NCBI GenBank assembly: GCA_024639745.1
Contig: JAHEHW010000029.1
Location: forward strand, 1-10,228
From: Salaquimonas sp.
GTDB taxonomy: Bacteria > Pseudomonadota > Alphaproteobacteria > Rhizobiales > Rhizobiaceae
DNA: 10,228 bases
Direction: 5' to 3'
Each line of letters begins with the position of its first letter. The first letter of the stretch is position 1. The translations under genes were made by a program, and so were the position numbers. Under the pieces are notes generated by a model. That model was given only the letters and a program-made list of their open reading frames with translations. It was not told where the DNA came from and ran no database searches. Of this stretch, positions 7,713-10,228 are shown piece by piece.

Positions 7713-7766
7713 GGCCCGGAGATATCGGCTGCAACGGCATATCTAAGAAACGGTGCCTGACATAGA

Positions 7767-10228
7767 TTAATCCCTTGAGCTCTTTTTCTTCGGTACCCTG
7801 GCGATGCATCGCTCGAAGATGCCCCGAACCGCCTTCTGGCGATCGATCAGCTCACGGCTGATCGTATCAATATCCGGCAATCCGAGCTGTTCCGACAGCA
7901 CCAGGCCCAACCCCTTGTCGGCTGCGATCCCGGACAAATCGCCCTCAAGGCATACCCGTTGTATCTGAAGCATAGCCGTAAAAAGCTCCCAGCTTCCAAC
8001 AAGGGTTTCAATCTCGCCTGCATCAAGATGGTCGGGTCCCAACTCCCTGATGGCGCTCAACGTAGAGCGATCATCGAGTAACGCCGCCTGCTCCGGCTTT
8101 ATGAGGGCGAGCCATTGTGAGATGAATTCTATATCGCCGAGGCCTCCAGGCGCACGTTTGACGTCGAATTCGTTTTCCGGGGGCTTTTCGGCATCCAGCG
8201 TCCCGCGCATATCGGCAATTTCGCGCGTGACGCTCGCGGCGTCCCGCGGAATTGCGACTATCGCATCCAGCGCCTTTCGGATTTCGCCGAGAAATTCGGG
8301 ATCACCTGCAATCGGTCTTGCGCGTATCAATGCCTGGCTTTCCCAGACCCACGCCTCTTTCGCCTGATAGCGCGAGAACGCATCGATCTGCGTTGCGAGC
8401 GGTCCCGCATTGCCCGAGGGCCGGAGGCGGAAGTCGAGTTCGTAAAGTATACCCTCTGCGGTCGGAGCGCTCATTGCAGTGATCAGACGCTGGACGAGGC
8501 GAAAGAAATATTGCTGCGCAGCGAGCGGCTTTTCGCCGTCAGATTCATCCCATTCTGCATCGTGATCATAGAGAAAGATCAGATCCAAGTCCGAGCCTGC
8601 CGTCAGGTCGCGGCTGCCGAGGCGTCCCATGCCGAGAATCGCAATTCGACCGCCAGCTACATGGCCATGGCGCCTCGCGAATTCCTTTACAACCTGATCG
8701 AGGATCGCCTGCAGGAGTATCTCCGCAAGATCAGTAAATGCGATCCCGGCCTGACGTCCATTGACCGTGCCGGTCAGCAACCTGATGCCTATGAGGAACT
8801 TCTGCTCGGCGGCGAATTGGCGGGCAATATCGAGTTTTGCTTCGTAAAGATCCGCACGCTCCAATGCGCGGTCGAGGCGTTGCGCCAATTCCGCCCTCTC
8901 CGGAATAGAAGCCGAGAACGACGGGTCGATCAAACCGTCGAAGACATGTGGTTTGCGGGTGATGATTTCGGCCAGGCGAGGAGCGGAGCCGAGGATCAAG
9001 GTCAATAGCCGGATCAGTTTCGGATTTGATTTCAGGATTGCGAAAAATTGGATCCCTGCCGGCAGGCCGCTCAGAAACCGATCGAATGCGAAGAAGGACT
9101 CATCACTATTGGAGACTTCGGCGAAGGATTCGATCAGGGAGGGTGTCAATTCGGTGAGAAGCTCGCGCGCCTGGGAAGTGCGAACCGCATGGAGACGCCC
9201 ATAGTGCCATCCCTTGACAGTCGAGATGATCTGGGACGGCTTATTGAAGCCCATATTCGAGAGGGTTTCCAAGGTTGCGGGATCGTCCTCATCGCCGGTG
9301 AAAACAAGATTGCCGCCCTTGCCGGTAAGTTGCGGCGCCTTTTCGAACAGAGCGGCATAATGCCCCTCGACCGAGCGCATGACCGGTTCGAGCCTGGCGG
9401 CGAATTCGTTCGCCGATGCGTTTCCCATCATGCGGGCGATGCGCTCCAGCCCCTCATCGTCTTCCGGCAGGGTATGGCTTTGCTCGTCTGCGACCATCTG
9501 AATGCGGTGTTCGACATCACGTAGATACCAATAGGCATCCCGCATCGCCTTTTCGGCTTCGGCGCTGATCCAGCCGTCTTCCCTGAGCGCCGCGAGTGCA
9601 TCGACTGTTCTGATCCGGCGTAAGCTTTCCCGTCTGCCACCTGCGATCAGCTGCTGGGTCTGGACGAAAAATTCTATCTCCCGAATGCCGCCGCGCCCGA
9701 GCTTGACATTGTGGCCCCGGACGGCGATGTCGCCAAAACCCTTGTGGGCATGAATCTGTCGCTTGATCGAATGCACATCCTGAATAGCGGCAAAATCCAT
9801 GTATTTTCGCCAAATGAAAGGCGCCAGTTCGTTGAGGAAATCCCGGCCCGCCTCGATATCGCCTGCGACCGGCCTCGCCTTGATGAACGCCGCCCGCTCC
9901 CAGTTCTGACCATAAGCTTCATAATAATTGAATGCCGTCTCGACCGGGATCGCCAGCGGAGTCGACCCGGGATCGGGCCGCAGCCGCAAATCAACGCGGA
10001 AAACGTATCCATCGCCTGTCCGCTCCTGCAGGACGCGGATAACCTGTCTTGCAAGCCGCACGAAAAGCGATGTCGGATCGTCGGTCGACACGGTCATCGA
10101 TCTGGAGAGGTCGAACAGCAATATGATATCGATGTCACTCGAGTAATTGAGTTCGGCCGCACCAAACTTGCCCATGCCAAGCACGATCAGACCGGAGCCG
10201 CTCGATGGATTTTCCGTATCGGCAAGTT
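7767..10228 (-). CDS. glnE: Bifunctional glutamine synthetase adenylyltransferase / adenylyl-removing enzyme, 5'-truncated
   Basis: This enzyme adenylylates and deadenylylates glutamine synthetase GlnA in answer to PII protein and glutamine, turning ammonium assimilation down or up. The visible part encodes 819 residues; family members have about 950-1000, so roughly 150 N-terminal residues lie beyond the right edge. The frame is open to the edge, so the GTG at 10184 is not the start. The two nucleotidyltransferase halves are both seen. The N-terminal removase half has GMGKFGAAELNYSSDIDI, with its Asp pair at 10128-10136. The C-terminal transferase half has GMGRLGSRDLTAGSDLDL, with its Asp pair at 8583-8591. 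Each is followed by the matching helical motif, WERAAFIKARPVAGD and WESQALIRARPIAGD, showing the internal duplication typical of GlnE. Both active sites look intact. The gene converges on the kinase with 130 bp between stops, and no terminator facing it is visible. Confidence 0.97.
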   Translation of the reverse strand, partial: LADTENPSSGSGLIVLGMGKFGAAELNYSSDIDIILLFDLSRSMTVSTDDPTSLFVRLARQVIRVLQERTGDGYVFRVDLRLRPDPGSTPLAIPVETAFNYYEAYGQNWERAAFIKARPVAGDIEAGRDFLNELAPFIWRKYMDFAAIQDVHSIKRQIHAHKGFGDIAVRGHNVKLGRGGIREIEFFVQTQQLIAGGRRESLRRIRTVDALAALREDGWISAEAEKAMRDAYWYLRDVEHRIQMVADEQSHTLPEDDEGLERIARMMGNASANEFAARLEPVMRSVEGHYAALFEKAPQLTGKGGNLVFTGDEDDPATLETLSNMGFNKPSQIISTVKGWHYGRLHAVRTSQARELLTELTPSLIESFAEVSNSDESFFAFDRFLSGLPAGIQFFAILKSNPKLIRLLTLILGSAPRLAEIITRKPHVFDGLIDPSFSASIPERAELAQRLDRALERADLYEAKLDIARQFAAEQKFLIGIRLLTGTVNGRQAGIAFTDLAEILLQAILDQVVKEFARRHGHVAGGRIAILGMGRLGSRDLTAGSDLDLIFLYDHDAEWDESDGEKPLAAQQYFFRLVQRLITAMSAPTAEGILYELDFRLRPSGNAGPLATQIDAFSRYQAKEAWVWESQALIRARPIAGDPEFLGEIRKALDAIVAIPRDAASVTREIADMRGTLDAEKPPENEFDVKRAPGGLGDIEFISQWLALIKPEQAALLDDRSTLSAIRELGPDHLDAGEIETLVGSWELFTAMLQIQRVCLEGDLSGIAADKGLGLVLSEQLGLPDIDTISRELIDRQKAVRGIFERCIARVPKKKSSRD

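Noticed and set aside
8511..9008. A 165-codon open frame on the plus strand opposite glnE
   Set aside because: It is antisense to the conserved transferase half of glnE and unlike any family I recognise.
10182..10184. GTG as the start of glnE
   Set aside because: It encodes the valine or isoleucine position directly before the conserved LGMGKFG strand, and the frame stays open to the window edge; the real start is further upstream.

Overview
The window looks like chromosomal core DNA from an alphaproteobacterium, most likely of the order Hyphomicrobiales (Rhizobiales). Three things suggest this: a moderately high G+C content with dense coding on both strands, alphaproteobacterial versions of Pgi, PepN and GlnE, and a PleC/DivJ/PdhS-type histidine kinase with a dense cluster of GANTC (CcrM) sites over its upstream region. 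The genus cannot be fixed from this sequence alone. There are no tRNA or rRNA genes, insertion sequences, CRISPR arrays or phage genes.

Layout from left to right: (1) the 3' two-thirds of a DMT/EamA-family membrane transporter gene (1-563, +). (2) Glucose-6-phosphate isomerase pgi (573-2204, -), convergent with the transporter and only 9 bp from it. (3) A 223-bp divergent gap holding the start signals of pgi and pepN. (4) Alanyl aminopeptidase pepN (2428-5082, +), whose start is placed 147 bp inside the longest open frame. (5) A 187-bp gap rich in GANTC sites. (6) A two-transmembrane, double-PAS sensor histidine kinase of the PleC/DivJ/PdhS type (5270-7636, +), followed by a strong intrinsic terminator (7674-7712). 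(7) Most of glnE (7767 to the right edge, -), cut at its 5' end.

The genes do not form one pathway. pgi belongs to central carbon metabolism, pepN to peptide turnover, glnE to nitrogen control of glutamine synthetase, and the kinase probably to the DivK/PleD cell-cycle phosphorelay. No stretch longer than 300 bases lacks a gene.

I see no previously undescribed system. The observation most worth checking is the GANTC cluster: by hand count 10 sites lie in the 521 bp from 5066 to 5586, against about 18 in the other 9.7 kb. It centres on the region upstream of the cell-cycle-type kinase and suggests control by CcrM methylation.
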